This document shows, piece by piece, positions 63,754-64,000 of a DNA stretch of 64,000 nucleotides. Within the stretch, counting starts at the first letter, position 1. Every line of letters starts with the position of its first letter. Source of the stretch: Frondihabitans sucicola (GTDB lineage Bacteria > Actinomycetota > Actinomycetes > Actinomycetales > Microbacteriaceae); contig NZ_AP027732.1 in assembly GCF_030296615.1 (NCBI RefSeq), forward strand, positions 868,001-932,000, written 5' to 3'. The position numbers were made by a program, and so were the translations under genes. The notes beneath the pieces were generated by a model, which was not told the origin of the DNA, did no database searches, and saw only the letters and a program-made list of their open reading frames with translations.

Positions 63754-64000
63754 ATGCCCGTCGACCACACAGGACCAGTTCGCCCCACGCTCGCGGCCGT
63801 CGCCCGACGAGCCGGTGTGTCGTCGTCGACGGCGTCGCTCGCGTTCAACGACTCCGGCCCGGTGGCCCAGGAGACACGCGACCGCATCCTGGCCGCCGCC
63901 CGCGAGCTCGGCTACGACGGCCCCGACCCCCGCGCCCGCTCGCTGAGGCGCGGTCGATCCGGCATCATCGGGGTCGTCCTCGAGGAGTCCCTGCGCGACG
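63754..64000 (+). CDS. LacI-family transcriptional regulator (partial, runs off the window)
   Basis: The first 82 codons show a LacI helix-turn-helix (TLAAVARRAGVSSSTASLAF) followed by the hinge region (ARSLRRGRSGIIGVV) and the start of the effector domain. The gene is cut by the window end. Twin palindromes upstream and the divergent MFS gene indicate a local sugar-transport regulator. Confidence 0.88.
   Translation, partial: MPVDHTGPVRPTLAAVARRAGVSSSTASLAFNDSGPVAQETRDRILAAARELGYDGPDPRARSLRRGRSGIIGVVLEESLRD

Overview
The window looks like a chromosomal segment of a high-GC actinobacterium, most likely Micrococcales and probably Microbacteriaceae. The evidence is GC-rich third codon positions throughout, a fhaA-fhaB-pstP-rodA-pbpA-kinase cell-growth operon next to a tRNA-Leu gene, F420 biosynthesis genes, the actinobacterial mismatch nuclease NucS, and a class E-type LAFTG cell-wall sorting signal. 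I see no insertion sequence, prophage or CRISPR array, and no gene-free stretch longer than about 300 bases.

Layout. 1-7.3 kb (minus strand): a tightly coupled cell-growth operon of FHA proteins, PP2C phosphatase, RodA, transpeptidase and a PASTA kinase, headed by tRNA-Leu(CAG). 7.6-18.4 kb: a stress and drug-response block of small regulator/target pairs: MarR with an MMPL exporter, RclR with RclA (reactive chlorine response), TetR with an SRPBCC protein, TetR with a FAD monooxygenase, and a glyoxalase-like protein. 18.5-35.0 kb: a beta-mannan utilisation locus. It holds a LacI regulator, a large LAFTG-anchored surface protein with a lectin domain, cytoplasmic GH26 mannanase, a ROK repressor, a Dpp/Opp-type importer, GH2 beta-mannosidase, a GH28-like enzyme and a LacI-like sensor protein without a DNA-binding domain. 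35.3-47.4 kb: a lipoprotein, an acetyltransferase, an Old Yellow Enzyme, a short UvrA paralogue, several oxidoreductases with regulators and transporters, a DUF4383 membrane protein and an SRAP protein. 47.5-56.7 kb: a cofactor F420 locus with a Ddn-like protein, two LLM enzymes, FbiA, FbiC, FbiD, FbiB and a Baeyer-Villiger monooxygenase. 56.9-64 kb: kynureninase, an NmrA-like reductase, a transporter with a HAD phosphatase, a small orphan protein, NucS, and an MFS transporter divergent from a LacI regulator that runs off the window.

Two points shape how the annotation should be read. First, at least 17 single-base deletions, mostly in G or C runs, break otherwise intact genes (rodA twice, rclR, the glyoxalase, the surface protein start, ROK, dppF, GH28 twice, uvrA-like, the FAD dehydrogenase, fbiC, fbiB, the Fgd-like gene, kynU and two MFS genes). 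Every one I checked is repaired by adding one base, so I treat them as sequencing errors and give whole-gene spans. Second, the most interesting biology is in the F420 locus. The CofH half of FbiC keeps its fold-level sequence but has lost the CxxxCxxC radical-SAM cluster motif in an unbroken frame, although the rest of the pathway and several F420-using enzymes are present. Many divergent promoters also carry clear dyad operators, several in pairs, which makes the regulator/target assignments unusually readable.
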